DNA of 36,291 bases from Prevotella sp. (lineage in GTDB: Bacteria; Bacteroidota; Bacteroidia; Bacteroidales; Bacteroidaceae). Position numbers and translations under genes: made by a program. The stretch lies in the NCBI GenBank assembly GCA_017474515.1, contig JAFVHN010000111.1, positions 1 through 36,291 on the forward strand, read 5' to 3'. Below are positions 23,357-32,506 of the stretch, piece after piece. How positions within the stretch are numbered: the stretch's first letter is position 1; each line of letters starts with the position of its first letter. The notes under the pieces were generated by a model. It ran no database searches and was not told where the DNA came from. It saw nothing but the letters and a program-made list of their open reading frames with translations.

Positions 23357-23439
23357 CAAATTACAAAGAACTGGAAACGCCATTTTAGGCAACAAAAAGA
23401 AATCAGAAAGGCATAAAAAGTGAAAAAGGTTGTTGGGTT

Positions 23440-25476
23440 ATGGATTTTAAACTGACATCGAAATACCACCCCACCGGCGACCAGCCCGAGGCCATTGCGC
23501 AGCTGACCGCCGGACTGAGGAACGGCGACAAGTCGCAGGTGCTGCTGGGTGTCACCGGGTCGGGAAAGACGTTTACCATTGCCAATGTCATTGCCAATGT
23601 CAACCGGCCCACACTCATCTTGAGCCATAACAAAACGCTTGCGGCGCAACTCTACGAGGAAATGAAAGGCTTTTTCCCGGAAAATGCCGTCGAATATTAT
23701 GTCAGCTATTACGATTATTATCAGCCCGAGGCCTATTTGCCCCAGACCGACACCTATATAGAGAAAGACCTCGCCATCAACGACGAAATAGACCGGCTGA
23801 GGCTTTCGGCGGTGTCGTCGCTGCTCTCGGGAAGGAAAGACGTGGTGGTGGTGTCGTCGGTGTCGTGCATCTACGGAATGGGAGGGCCCACGGCCATGGC
23901 CAACAGCATTATTTCGATAAAAAAAGGGCAGACGCTTAGCCGCAACATGTTCCTAAGACAACTCGTGGAAGCGCTTTATGTTAGAAACGACATTGAATTG
24001 AAGCGAGGAAACTTCAGGGTGAAAGGCGACACCGTGGACATCTTCATGGCTTATAGCGAAAACGTGCTGAGGATTACATGGTGGGACGACGAGATTGACG
24101 ACATCGAGGAGATAGATAGCGTGAACTACACGACGATGGCAAAATTTGAAGAATATCAGATTTATCCTGCCAACCTCTTCGTGACCAGCAAAGAACAGAC
24201 CGAGGGCGCCATCAGGGCCATTCAAGATGACCTGGTAAAGCAAATTGACTACTTCAATGAAATAGGCGAACCCATTAAGGCACAGCGGATTAAGGAGCGC
24301 GTGGAATATGACATTGAAATGATAAGGGAACTCGGCCACTGCTCGGGAATAGAAAACTACTCAAGGTATTTCGACGGCCGAAGCGCGGGACAAAGGCCCT
24401 ATTGCCTGTTCGACTTCTTTCCCGACGATTACCTGTTGGTAATTGACGAAAGCCATGTCAGCGTGCCGCAAATCAGTGCCATGTACGGGGGCGACAGGGC
24501 CAGGAAGACCAACCTCGTGGAATATGGTTTCCGCCTGCCCGCCGCTTTCGACAACAGGCCGCTGAAATTTGAAGAGTTTCAGCAGATGATCAACCAGGTC
24601 ATCTACGTCTCGGCAACACCCGCCGACTACGAGTTGCGCGAAAGCGAAGGGGTGGTTGTGGAACAGGTGATTAGGCCCACCGGACTGCTCGACCCGGAAA
24701 TAGAAGTAAGGCCGAGCGTCAACCAGATAGACGACCTGATGGAAGAAATTTTGGTGCGGACGGAAAACGACGAGCGCGTGCTCGTTACGACACTTACGAA
24801 ACGAATGGCCGAGGAACTGACCGAATACCTGCTCAACAACGGCGTAAGGGCCAACTATATCCACAGCGACGTGGCCACGCTCGACAGGGTGAAAATCATG
24901 GCCGACCTGAGGGCGGGAACATTCGACGTGCTGGTGGGCGTCAACCTTCTCAGGGAGGGCCTCGACCTGCCCGAAGTGTCGCTGGTGGCCATCCTCGATG
25001 CCGACAAGGAAGGGTTCCTGCGCAGTCACCGCTCCCTTACACAAACGGCGGGAAGGGCGGCAAGAAATGTAAACGGAAAAGTCATCATGTATGCCGACAC
25101 CATCACACAAAGCATGCAGATGACCATTGACGAAACGCTTCGAAGAAGGGCGAAGCAGCTGAAATACAACGAGGATCACGGCATTACACCGCAACAGATT
25201 ATAAAGGACATCAGGCAAGACGGACTCGGTCACCGCCCCGGCGACGGCACTCAGAAGAAACAATCTGCCACCACCTACAGGCCATACATAGAGCCCGAGA
25301 ATGTGGACATGGCCGCCGACCCCATCGTAAAGCAGATGAGCCGGGAACAGCTGGAAAAGAGCATTGCCGACACCACGGCATTGATGAAGCAGGCCGCCAA
25401 GAACCTCGACTTCCTTCAGGCCGCACAATACCGCGACGAAATCATCAGAATGCAGGACCTGCTAAAAGAAAAATGA
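23440..25476 (+). CDS. uvrB: Excinuclease ABC subunit B
   Basis: A 678-residue DNA-damage helicase-like subunit of UvrABC, full length. Walker A is GVTGSGKT (37-44); the damage-probing beta-hairpin is in YYVSYYDYYQPEAYLPQTD; the DEAD-like box is VIDESH; the later helicase motifs include YIHSDVATLDR and QTAGRAARNVNG. The C-terminal UVR motif (about 640-675, AAQYRDEI) binds UvrC. It is monocistronic and ends at a strong terminator shared with the convergent acyl-CoA ligase gene. Confidence 0.97.
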   Translation: MDFKLTSKYHPTGDQPEAIAQLTAGLRNGDKSQVLLGVTGSGKTFTIANVIANVNRPTLILSHNKTLAAQLYEEMKGFFPENAVEYYVSYYDYYQPEAYLPQTDTYIEKDLAINDEIDRLRLSAVSSLLSGRKDVVVVSSVSCIYGMGGPTAMANSIISIKKGQTLSRNMFLRQLVEALYVRNDIELKRGNFRVKGDTVDIFMAYSENVLRITWWDDEIDDIEEIDSVNYTTMAKFEEYQIYPANLFVTSKEQTEGAIRAIQDDLVKQIDYFNEIGEPIKAQRIKERVEYDIEMIRELGHCSGIENYSRYFDGRSAGQRPYCLFDFFPDDYLLVIDESHVSVPQISAMYGGDRARKTNLVEYGFRLPAAFDNRPLKFEEFQQMINQVIYVSATPADYELRESEGVVVEQVIRPTGLLDPEIEVRPSVNQIDDLMEEILVRTENDERVLVTTLTKRMAEELTEYLLNNGVRANYIHSDVATLDRVKIMADLRAGTFDVLVGVNLLREGLDLPEVSLVAILDADKEGFLRSHRSLTQTAGRAARNVNGKVIMYADTITQSMQMTIDETLRRRAKQLKYNEDHGITPQQIIKDIRQDGLGHRPGDGTQKKQSATTYRPYIEPENVDMAADPIVKQMSREQLEKSIADTTALMKQAAKNLDFLQAAQYRDEIIRMQDLLKEK

Positions 25477-25489
25477 TGAGGGGGTAAAC

Positions 25490-25519
25490 AAAACAAGGGG
25501 ACAAAAGCCCCCTTGTTTT
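25490..25519. terminator. Bidirectional terminator between uvrB and the acyl-CoA ligase gene
   Basis: AAAACAAGGGG (25490-25500) and CCCCTTGTTTT (25509-25519) form a perfect 11-bp stem with an 8-nt loop and T-rich ends on both strands. Confidence 0.8.
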
Positions 25520-25555
25520 CTTGAAATTGTTATCTTAAACGGAATTAGCTCCATC

Positions 25556-27223
25556 TTAAACATCCTGGTACAGGAAGCGCTTGATGCTCTTCTTGGGAGT
25601 TTTCTCAAATTCTTCCTCATGGAGTCGCACGCTGGAAATCTTGCTATAAGAAGGCAGTTCCTGGTTGATTTCCACCCTGTTCTGTTCCATAATTTTTTCA
25701 AGGTCGTCGGAATTCAGACCAAGATTGCGCGCTTCTTCGTAGTCGGGGTGAACGAGCGCCACCAACTTGTCTTCTTTCTGTATGACAATGCTTTCCACCA
25801 CCATGGCCATAGAGTTGAGTTTGTCCTCTATTTCCTCGGGGTAGATGTTCTGCCCATTGGCTCCGAGAAGCATGTTCTTAGATCGTCCTTTTATGAAGAC
25901 ATTGCCCTCGGCGTCCATGGTGCCAAGGTCGCCGGTGTGATACCAACCCTCGTTGTCGAGGGTCGTTCTTGTGGCCTCCTCGTTCTTGTAGTAGCCAAGC
26001 ATCACGTTCAATCCCCTTGCCAAAATCTCTCCGGGCACATTCTCGGGGTCGGGGCTGTCTATCTTCACCTCCATGTGTACAACGGCTTTTCCGCACGAAC
26101 CCGGCATGAAATTCTTGTAGTCCTCATAGCAGATGATGGGCGCACACTCCGTGGCACCATAGCCCACGGTATAGGGGAAATTGATGCGGTGCAGGAACGA
26201 TTCCACCTCCTGGTTGAATGCGGCCCCACCAATGATGACCTCATAGAAATTGCCTCCGAACGCCTTGACCACCTGCTCGCAAATGCGCTCGCGCACCCTC
26301 ATGTTGATGACGGGCATATTGAGCAACAGGCGCATGCGGTTGTTCTGAATCTTGGGGAAGACTTTCTTGCGGATGATTTTTTCGATGATAAGGGGAACGG
26401 CAATGATAATGGCGGGCTTGATGTCGGCAAAGGCCTGTGCGATGATGGCCGGAGAAGGCACTCGGGTGAGATAGAACACATGGCAGCCGGAACAAAATTC
26501 AAAGATGAATTCAAAGGCCATGCCATACATGTGTGCCATTGGCAATATGCTGAGCGTATTGTTTCCGCGCTTAATTTCCTTTCCCAGCACTGAGCAGGCA
26601 AAATCGTAGTTGCTCCATAATGCGCGGTAAGGAATCATCACGCCTTTTGAAAATCCCGTCGTGCCGCTGGTATAGTTGATAAGCGCCAAACCGTTGGGGT
26701 CTTCGTCGGTAAACCAGTTCACATGCTCCTTCCGGAAATATTTGGGGTATTTTCTTCCGAACATCTCGTTGAGATGCTCGCGGGCATAGGTCAGCCGGTC
26801 GGTTCTCGACAACACCAGGCTATAGTCGGGAATGTAGATAATTCCCTCCAACCCCGGCATCTTGGCAGGGTCGATGGTGGTGGCCACCACGTCGCCCACA
26901 AAGAGCAGCTTTGCACCACTGTGGTTGACGATGTTATGAATCTGGTCGGCCACAAACTCATGAAGAATGGGCACGGCAACCGCACCATAGGTGAGCGTGG
27001 CCAGAAAAGCCGTGGCCCAATGGGCACTGTTGCGCCCGCAGAGGGCTATCTTGTCGCCTTTTTTCACACCGCTGTTCTCGAACATGATGTGAAGTTTCTC
27101 TATTTTTCTCGCAACGTCGTGATACTGAAGGGTGGCTCCCCGATAATCGGTCAGTGCATCAAAATCCCAGTTATCAACAATGCTTTTCTGTATGATGGCA
27201 ATAAAACTCGGTACTTTTTCCAT
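25556..27223 (-). CDS. AMP-forming long-chain acyl-CoA synthetase-like ligase
   Basis: A 555-residue member of the ANL superfamily that activates a carboxylic acid, probably a fatty acid, with ATP and CoA. The ATP loop is YTSGTTGFSKG (184-194), followed by the GYGATE motif and NEGWYHTGDLG. The C-terminal catalytic Lys lies in KTPKKSIKRF. ATG 27223 (MEKVPSF) is used: a strong promoter lies at 27277-27247, and the longer frame begins with a TTG inside it. Monocistronic. Confidence 0.9.
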   Translation of the reverse strand: MEKVPSFIAIIQKSIVDNWDFDALTDYRGATLQYHDVARKIEKLHIMFENSGVKKGDKIALCGRNSAHWATAFLATLTYGAVAVPILHEFVADQIHNIVNHSGAKLLFVGDVVATTIDPAKMPGLEGIIYIPDYSLVLSRTDRLTYAREHLNEMFGRKYPKYFRKEHVNWFTDEDPNGLALINYTSGTTGFSKGVMIPYRALWSNYDFACSVLGKEIKRGNNTLSILPMAHMYGMAFEFIFEFCSGCHVFYLTRVPSPAIIAQAFADIKPAIIIAVPLIIEKIIRKKVFPKIQNNRMRLLLNMPVINMRVRERICEQVVKAFGGNFYEVIIGGAAFNQEVESFLHRINFPYTVGYGATECAPIICYEDYKNFMPGSCGKAVVHMEVKIDSPDPENVPGEILARGLNVMLGYYKNEEATRTTLDNEGWYHTGDLGTMDAEGNVFIKGRSKNMLLGANGQNIYPEEIEDKLNSMAMVVESIVIQKEDKLVALVHPDYEEARNLGLNSDDLEKIMEQNRVEINQELPSYSKISSVRLHEEEFEKTPKKSIKRFLYQDV

Positions 27224-27246
27224 TGCACAATAATGAAAATTTTGTG

Positions 27247-27277
27247 CAAAGATAACACTTCTTTGCGCATTTGCAAA
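27247..27277 (-). promoter_or_regulatory. Promoter of the acyl-CoA ligase gene
   Basis: On the minus strand TTTG (27277-27274), 19 nt, TATCTTTG (27254-27247), a full consensus match, 23 nt before ATG 27223. Confidence 0.7.
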
Positions 27278-27529
27278 AAAAATGTGCAATTTTTTTCATC
27301 TTAAAGGCGAAAAAGCATGGGAAAAGGGACTTTATGGGAAGCAAACAGGCAGACAAATCATTATTTTGCGTCTTTTAAAAGGATTTGTCAATCATTTGAA
27401 TTATGTCGATTTCTTTCATTTACCCCCAAAATCGGCCATTTGAAAGCTGAGCCATGGATTATGGTCGCCTTGTGACCGATTTGAATTTACTCTTTATCTT
27501 GCGACGGATTGTGGAATGGGTAAAAATGG

Positions 27530-27733
27530 TAAAAGATTTTGACAAAATACACAGTTTTAACAATCATCTTGTAATTTATTGAATTTCAATGGTTTGCAAA
27601 TCGACTTTGGTTTGACCGCAAATTTCGGGGAGAAAAATGGCAGTTTGAGAGGAGAGATTTGGCAAATCTCTCCCCGCAATTTGCGGTCAAACCTTCTGGA
27701 GCAACCCAAAAACCATGAAAAATCTTGACAAAA
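27530..27733 (-). repeat. 203-bp intergenic repeat element, copy 3 (204 bp)
   Basis: Reverse orientation. Left box at 27733-27716, core 27691-27611 (81 bp), right box at 27547-27530 (diverged). Distances are 42 and 64. The outer arms TTTGACCGCAAATT are intact; the inner arms have changed together so that pairing is kept: the plus strand now has GGAGAGATTTG facing CAAATCTCTCC. That exchange suggests selection for the hairpin or gene conversion between arms. Confidence 0.75.
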
Positions 27734-27810
27734 AAAAGGGGCTCTTGCGCAAAGCCCGTTATCAAATTGTTATGAAGAAAGCTACGAAAACAACCATCCT
27801 AACGACCGAT

Positions 27811-27860
27811 TGGAAAAAAACAACCGTGCTCATTACTGAAATGGGCACGGTTGTTTTTAA
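27811..27860 (-). terminator. Intrinsic terminator of the glycine-cleavage operon
   Basis: AAACAACCGTGC (27818-27829) pairs with GCACGGTTGTTT (27845-27856), a perfect 12-bp stem with T runs on the minus-strand side, about 20 nt after the lpd stop. Confidence 0.8.
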
Positions 27861-27876
27861 AAACGATTTGATGTGT

Positions 27877-29208
27877 TCAGCTGCAGGCGGCACTGTGAAG
27901 GATTTCGCCGATAGTGGGGTGAATGTGTGTGATGTCGGCGAGTTGCTGCAGTGTTGTTTGCCGGCAGATGAGTGCCGCCACCTCCTGAATAATGTCGGCA
28001 GAATGACTGCCACAAGCGTGGCAACTGATGATGGTGCCGTCGGGCCGGGCAAGGAGCTTGAGCATGCCGTCTGACTGTCCAGTGGCCAGTGCGCGGCCAT
28101 TGGCCCTCCAGTAGGCTTTCTTACAAATGTAGTCGATGCCTTGTGCTTTGCATTGTTCCTCAGAAGGTCCCACTGCCGCAGCCTCGGGATTGGTGAAGAT
28201 GGCAGCTGGCATGGGAGCAGGCAGCAGCACCTCCTCTTTTAGAATATGCCTCACGGCAGCTACGGCCTGCTGCTCCGCGGCATGGGCGAGCATGTGATGG
28301 GTGTTGACGTCGCCGATGGCATAGATGCCACTGACGGCTGTCTCACAGGTAGCACTGTCTGCGACGATGCCGCGTTTAGCATCCCACGTTAAGCCGGCAT
28401 TGTCAAGGCCAGGACTGAAGCGCGGTTTCCTTCCCACGGCCATGAGCACTTTAGCAACTTGCAGCGTTTCTTCCTTGCCCTTGCGGGTGTAAGTAACGGT
28501 GCCGTCGCCGATGGCGGTGACAGCGGCTTGCATGATGAAAGTAATGCCGCGCTGTGCAAGAATTTTCCTAAGCCGCCGCGCTATGTCATCGTCGATGGCG
28601 GGAAGACATTCCTTCAAGTATTCCACGACGGTGACTTCCACACCGAGGGCGTTGTAGATGCTTGCGAACTCCATGCCGATGACTCCGGCCCCGATGATAC
28701 AGAGCGACAGGGGCAGGGTGTCTTCAGAAAGAAGTTGGGTGGAGTCCACCACCATATCGTGGCCCGTGACAGGCAGAGGAAGGGTGTTGTTCTCAGAGCC
28801 TGTGGCAATAATGATGTTGGGGGCTGTGTATTCCTGCCCCGTGCTCTCGGCCACCACGGTGTGGTTGTCGCGAAGCAGGGCGCGGTCCCTTACAAGCGTG
28901 ATACCAGGCCTGGCGAGCATGGTTTCCAGCCCCTGCCTCAGCTGAGCCGTCACGGCATCCTTCCTGGCCACGATGGCCTTGAAATCAATGTCGAAAGCGA
29001 GGTTGGCAATGCCAGCCGGCTGTTGGCGCAACTGCTGTATGAGCTCAGCGTCGTGGGCATAGCACTTCGTGGGAATGCAACCGTGATTGAGGCATGTGCC
29101 TCCAAGCTGGTCTTTCTCAAAGATGACGACCTGCAAGCCATTGCGTGCGGCATAGTCGGCTGCACGGCAACCGCCGGGACCAGCACCTATTATAATAATG
29201 TCGGCCAT
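27877..29208 (-). CDS. lpdA: Dihydrolipoyl dehydrogenase (E3 / L-protein)
   Basis: A 443-residue FAD/NAD enzyme that reoxidises dihydrolipoyl groups on GcvH. The FAD fold is GAGPGG (8-13); the redox disulfide is GGTCLNHGCIPTK with Cys39 and Cys44; a second GAGVIG marks the NAD domain; the C-terminal HPTIGE has the active-site His430 and Glu435. His in place of the common Val between the cysteines is a mild variant. It ends the glycine-cleavage operon, 61 nt after gcvPB, so it probably serves this system. Confidence 0.92.
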   Translation of the reverse strand: MADIIIIGAGPGGCRAADYAARNGLQVVIFEKDQLGGTCLNHGCIPTKCYAHDAELIQQLRQQPAGIANLAFDIDFKAIVARKDAVTAQLRQGLETMLARPGITLVRDRALLRDNHTVVAESTGQEYTAPNIIIATGSENNTLPLPVTGHDMVVDSTQLLSEDTLPLSLCIIGAGVIGMEFASIYNALGVEVTVVEYLKECLPAIDDDIARRLRKILAQRGITFIMQAAVTAIGDGTVTYTRKGKEETLQVAKVLMAVGRKPRFSPGLDNAGLTWDAKRGIVADSATCETAVSGIYAIGDVNTHHMLAHAAEQQAVAAVRHILKEEVLLPAPMPAAIFTNPEAAAVGPSEEQCKAQGIDYICKKAYWRANGRALATGQSDGMLKLLARPDGTIISCHACGSHSADIIQEVAALICRQTTLQQLADITHIHPTIGEILHSAACS

Positions 29209-29269
29209 TTTTACTTCGTTGTTTAGAAAAAGTTGGAAAACGCTTGCGAAGATTTATCGCAAGCGATTA

Positions 29270-30745
29270 TCACTTTTCATTTACATATTTCACTACCGGA
29301 TGCCTGGCGGCGAGCACGTCGTCCACCCGTCCGGCTGGCGTGCGCCGCGGAGCCTCCTTCAGGGCATCGGGATTCGTTATGGCCTCTTCCGCTATTCTCC
29401 GCATGACGCCGATGAAGCTGTCGATAGTCTCCTTGCTCTCGTTCTCCGTGGGCTCTATCATCATGCTCTCATGGAAAAGCAAAGGGAAATAGATGGTTGG
29501 TGCATGATAGCCTTCGTCGAGCAACCGCTTGGCAATGTCCATCGTGGTGACGTGCGTTGATTTGTCTTTCAGCCCGTCGAACACAAATTCATGCTTGCAG
29601 AGTCCCTCAATGGGCAACAGGTAAAGGTCCTTGAGGCTTTCCTTGATATAATTGGCATTGAGCGTGGCCAGGGGGCCGACCATCTTTATGTTCTCCTTGC
29701 CAAGCGAAAGGATGTAAGCAAAAGCCTTGAGCACCACGGAGAAATTGCCGAAGAATGCCCCCACGCTGCCGAGCGCTTCGTCGCCGTCGGTATTTACAAA
29801 GAGGCGACCGGCCTTGTCCTTCTCCACGCGGGGAACGGGCAGGAATCTCTCCAGTCCTTTCCTTACTCCAACAGGACCCGAACCGGGACCGCCGCCGCCA
29901 TGAGGCGTTGCAAATGTCTTGTGGAGGTTGATGTGCATGACGTCAAAGCCCATGTCGCCAGGACGACATACACCCAACATGGGGTTGAGATTGGCACCGT
30001 CGTAGTACATCAGCGCGCCACATCCATGAACGATTTTCTCTATCTCGGGAATATTCTTCTCAAAGAGTCCGAGGGTGTTGGGATTGGTCATCATAATGGC
30101 CGCCACCTCGTCGGGAAACCTGTCCACTACGGCGCGAAGGTCGTCAAGGTCGACAAGGCCGTCGGCGCCGCTCTTCACCTCCACCACGTCGAGTCCGCAG
30201 ACGGCTGCCGAAGCAGGGTTGGTGCCATGGGCTGAGTCGGGAATGATGACCTTGGTGCGGCAGTCGTCATGGCGGCTGCGGTGATAGGAACGTATGACCA
30301 TGAGGCCCGTCAGTTCACCATGTGCACCGGCAAAGGGATTAAGGGTGAAGGTTTCCATCCCCGTGATGGCAGCAAGCATCTGTTGCATGGCGTCATAAAC
30401 CTTCAGGGCACCTTGGCAGGTGTGGGCGGGCTGCAATGGATGCAGGGCGGTGAAGGCCGGCATGGCAGCCACCTCCTCATTGATGAGGGGGTTATATTTC
30501 ATTGTACAGCTGCCCAGGGGGTAGAAACCGTTGAAGACGCCAAAGTTGTTCTGGCTGTGGTTGGTGTAGTGTCTCACCACTGTCATCTCGTCGCATTCAG
30601 GCAGGGAGGGTTGCTCACGACGTAACAACTCCGGAGGAAGTTCTTTTGTGGAATGTCCGCCATAACGGTTGTTGGGCAGTGAATAGCCGCGGCGACCGGG
30701 GCGTGACAATTCAAAAATCAGGTTGCCGTATAGTTTGTTGTTCAT
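29270..30745 (-). CDS. gcvPB: Glycine dehydrogenase (decarboxylating) subunit 2
   Basis: A 491-residue PLP-dependent half of the glycine cleavage P-protein. The PLP Lys276 is in NLHKTFATPHGGGGPG; SAHGTNPAS (171-179) and DGANLNP are other active-site segments. Many Bacteroidales have fused P-protein, while split forms occur too; here PA and PB are separate genes 33 nt apart. PB carries the cofactor lysine. Confidence 0.95.
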   Translation of the reverse strand: MNNKLYGNLIFELSRPGRRGYSLPNNRYGGHSTKELPPELLRREQPSLPECDEMTVVRHYTNHSQNNFGVFNGFYPLGSCTMKYNPLINEEVAAMPAFTALHPLQPAHTCQGALKVYDAMQQMLAAITGMETFTLNPFAGAHGELTGLMVIRSYHRSRHDDCRTKVIIPDSAHGTNPASAAVCGLDVVEVKSGADGLVDLDDLRAVVDRFPDEVAAIMMTNPNTLGLFEKNIPEIEKIVHGCGALMYYDGANLNPMLGVCRPGDMGFDVMHINLHKTFATPHGGGGPGSGPVGVRKGLERFLPVPRVEKDKAGRLFVNTDGDEALGSVGAFFGNFSVVLKAFAYILSLGKENIKMVGPLATLNANYIKESLKDLYLLPIEGLCKHEFVFDGLKDKSTHVTTMDIAKRLLDEGYHAPTIYFPLLFHESMMIEPTENESKETIDSFIGVMRRIAEEAITNPDALKEAPRRTPAGRVDDVLAARHPVVKYVNEK

Positions 30746-30778
30746 TTGTTCAACTGTTTTTAGAATTTACCTTTTCAC

Positions 30779-32101
30779 TCACAATCCCCGGATGATTTCG
30801 ACCAGGCGGTCGGTTTCTTCCTTCGTCCTCTTTTCAGTAACGGCAAACATGACGGTGTGGTCCGACACCTTCACCCCGGCCATAAATCCGTGCTGGGCAC
30901 AAATGCGTTGCAAAGCGTCGATGTCGCCATCGTAATCGAGGCAGAACTCATTGAAGAAAGGCTTCCGCCAGGTCATCCTGAACTTGCCGGTCTTGAGGAG
31001 TTCGTCACAGAGGTAATGGGCACCTTGGTAAGAGAGTTCAGCGGCCTCCTGAAGCCCCTGCTTTCCCATGAGTGCCATATAAACGGTGACGAAAAGCGCC
31101 ATGAGGCTCTGGTTGGAACAAATGTTCGACGTGGCTTTCTGCCTGCGAATATGCTGCTCGCGGGCCTGCAGGGTGAGCACAAAAGTGCGTTGCCCGCGGT
31201 TGTCGGTTGTCATGCCGACAATGCGCCCGGGCATCTTGCGAATCAGTTTCTCCGTGCAGCAGAAATAACCCAAGTACGGACCACCGAACGACATGGGAAT
31301 GCCAAGGCTTTGCGCATCGCCCACGGCAATGTCGGCACCCCATTCCCCGGGCGACTTCAGCGCGGCAAGGTCCGCGGCCACGGCGTTCATAATAAGAAGT
31401 GCCTTGGCATCGTGGATGCAGTCGGCAAAGCCCGTATAGTCTTCTACTATGCCGAAGTAGTTGGGCGTCTGCACCACCACGCCGGCCACGCCGCCTTCCT
31501 TAAGCAACCGTACCAATTCCTGGCGGTCGGTAACGCCGTCGGTGGCCTTGACGGATGCTATTTCAATGCCATGGAATTTGGCGTAGGTGTCCACCACCCT
31601 ACGGACCTTGGGGTCCACGGTGTCGCTGACAAGCACCTTGTTGGCTTTCTTGGCGGCCTGCACAGCCATGATGACGGCTTCGGCCGTGGCCGTGGCGCCA
31701 TCATACATCGACGCATTCGACACCTCCATTCCCGTCAGTTCGGCCATCATACTCTGGTACTCAAAGATGTAATGGAGGGTGCCTTGGGAAATCTCTGCCT
31801 GATAAGGGGTGTAGCTGGTGAGAAATTCCGAACGCGAAACGATGGCCGGCACCACCGCCGGCGTGTAGTGGTCATAGCTGCCGGCACCGGCAAAGCACAC
31901 CAGGGGCGTGTTGCACTTGGCCAGCTCTTCCATGTAGCGCCTGATTTCCATCTCGCTCATGGCAGGGGGAATGTCGTAGTCGCCTACGAAGCGAATGGAC
32001 TCGGGAATGTCGGCAAACAGCTCTTCAAGCGAGCCAGCCCCCGTGCGCTCAAGCATTTCCCTGATGTCCTGCTCGGTATGTGGAAAATACTTATACGTCA
32101 T
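30779..32101 (-). CDS. gcvPA: Glycine dehydrogenase (decarboxylating) subunit 1
   Basis: A 440-residue N-terminal half of the P-protein. It starts MTYKYFPHTEQDIREMLE, with FAGAGSYDHYTPAVV, SRSEFLTSYTPYQAEISQG and NASMYDGATA as family-typical blocks. It lacks the PLP lysine, as expected, and acts as a heterotetramer with GcvPB. Its ATG is 3 nt after the gcvH stop. Confidence 0.95.
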   Translation of the reverse strand: MTYKYFPHTEQDIREMLERTGAGSLEELFADIPESIRFVGDYDIPPAMSEMEIRRYMEELAKCNTPLVCFAGAGSYDHYTPAVVPAIVSRSEFLTSYTPYQAEISQGTLHYIFEYQSMMAELTGMEVSNASMYDGATATAEAVIMAVQAAKKANKVLVSDTVDPKVRRVVDTYAKFHGIEIASVKATDGVTDRQELVRLLKEGGVAGVVVQTPNYFGIVEDYTGFADCIHDAKALLIMNAVAADLAALKSPGEWGADIAVGDAQSLGIPMSFGGPYLGYFCCTEKLIRKMPGRIVGMTTDNRGQRTFVLTLQAREQHIRRQKATSNICSNQSLMALFVTVYMALMGKQGLQEAAELSYQGAHYLCDELLKTGKFRMTWRKPFFNEFCLDYDGDIDALQRICAQHGFMAGVKVSDHTVMFAVTEKRTKEETDRLVEIIRGL

Positions 32102-32104
32102 AAC

Positions 32105-32488
32105 TCATAACTTCGATATAAAAGCCTCGTAGTCCTGGGCACTCATCAGTTGGTCAAGCTCTGCCTTGTCAGACAATTCCACCTTGATAATCCAGTTTTC
32201 AAAGGCGTCGGTGTTGATAAGTTCCGGTTCGTCTTCCAGGGCCTCGTTCACTTCCACCACCACGCCGCTGACGGGCGAAATGAGGTCGCTGGCGGCTTTC
32301 ACGCTCTCCACGGCCCCGAACTCTTCGCCGGCCGTCACCTCGTCGTCCACTTCGGGCATGTCAACATAAACGACATTCCCCAGCGCATTCTGCGCATAAT
32401 CGGTAATGCCGATGTAGCCAAACGCTCCGTCCACTCTCACAAACTCATGACTCTCTGAGTAATAGAGTCCTTCCAATACTTTTGCCAT
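32105..32488 (-). CDS. gcvH: Glycine cleavage system H protein
   Basis: A 127-residue lipoyl carrier of full length. The lipoylation site is Lys64 in AVESVKAASD. It shuttles the aminomethyl group from P-protein to T-protein and is reoxidised by the E3 in the same operon. The lipoate ligase two genes upstream can supply its cofactor. Confidence 0.96.
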   Translation of the reverse strand: MAKVLEGLYYSESHEFVRVDGAFGYIGITDYAQNALGNVVYVDMPEVDDEVTAGEEFGAVESVKAASDLISPVSGVVVEVNEALEDEPELINTDAFENWIIKVELSDKAELDQLMSAQDYEAFISKL

Positions 32489-32506
32489 AATATTCTAATG
32501 ATTTGG

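Larger units (their letters stand above)
27278..27876. other. Intergenic region with repeat copy 3 and a terminator
   Basis: This stretch between the ligase promoter and the lpd stop holds copy 3 of the 203-bp element and the glycine-cleavage operon terminator. 27278-27529 is AT-rich with no gene or clear motif seen. Confidence 0.6.

Noticed and set aside
24361-25428. Minus-strand open frame of 355 codons within uvrB
   Set aside because: Antisense shadow of the helicase core of uvrB.
27224-27289. N-terminal extension of the acyl-CoA ligase
   Set aside because: It begins at TTG and overlaps a full-consensus promoter.
27715-28074. 119-codon plus-strand frame over the lpd 3' end
   Set aside because: It runs through the terminator and antisense to lpd; no sign of coding.
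30857-32110. Long plus-strand open frame (417 codons) opposite gcvPA
   Set aside because: It is the antisense of an unmistakable gcvPA gene; open antisense frames are common in GC-rich coding DNA and the translation is low-complexity His/Arg/Gly-rich.
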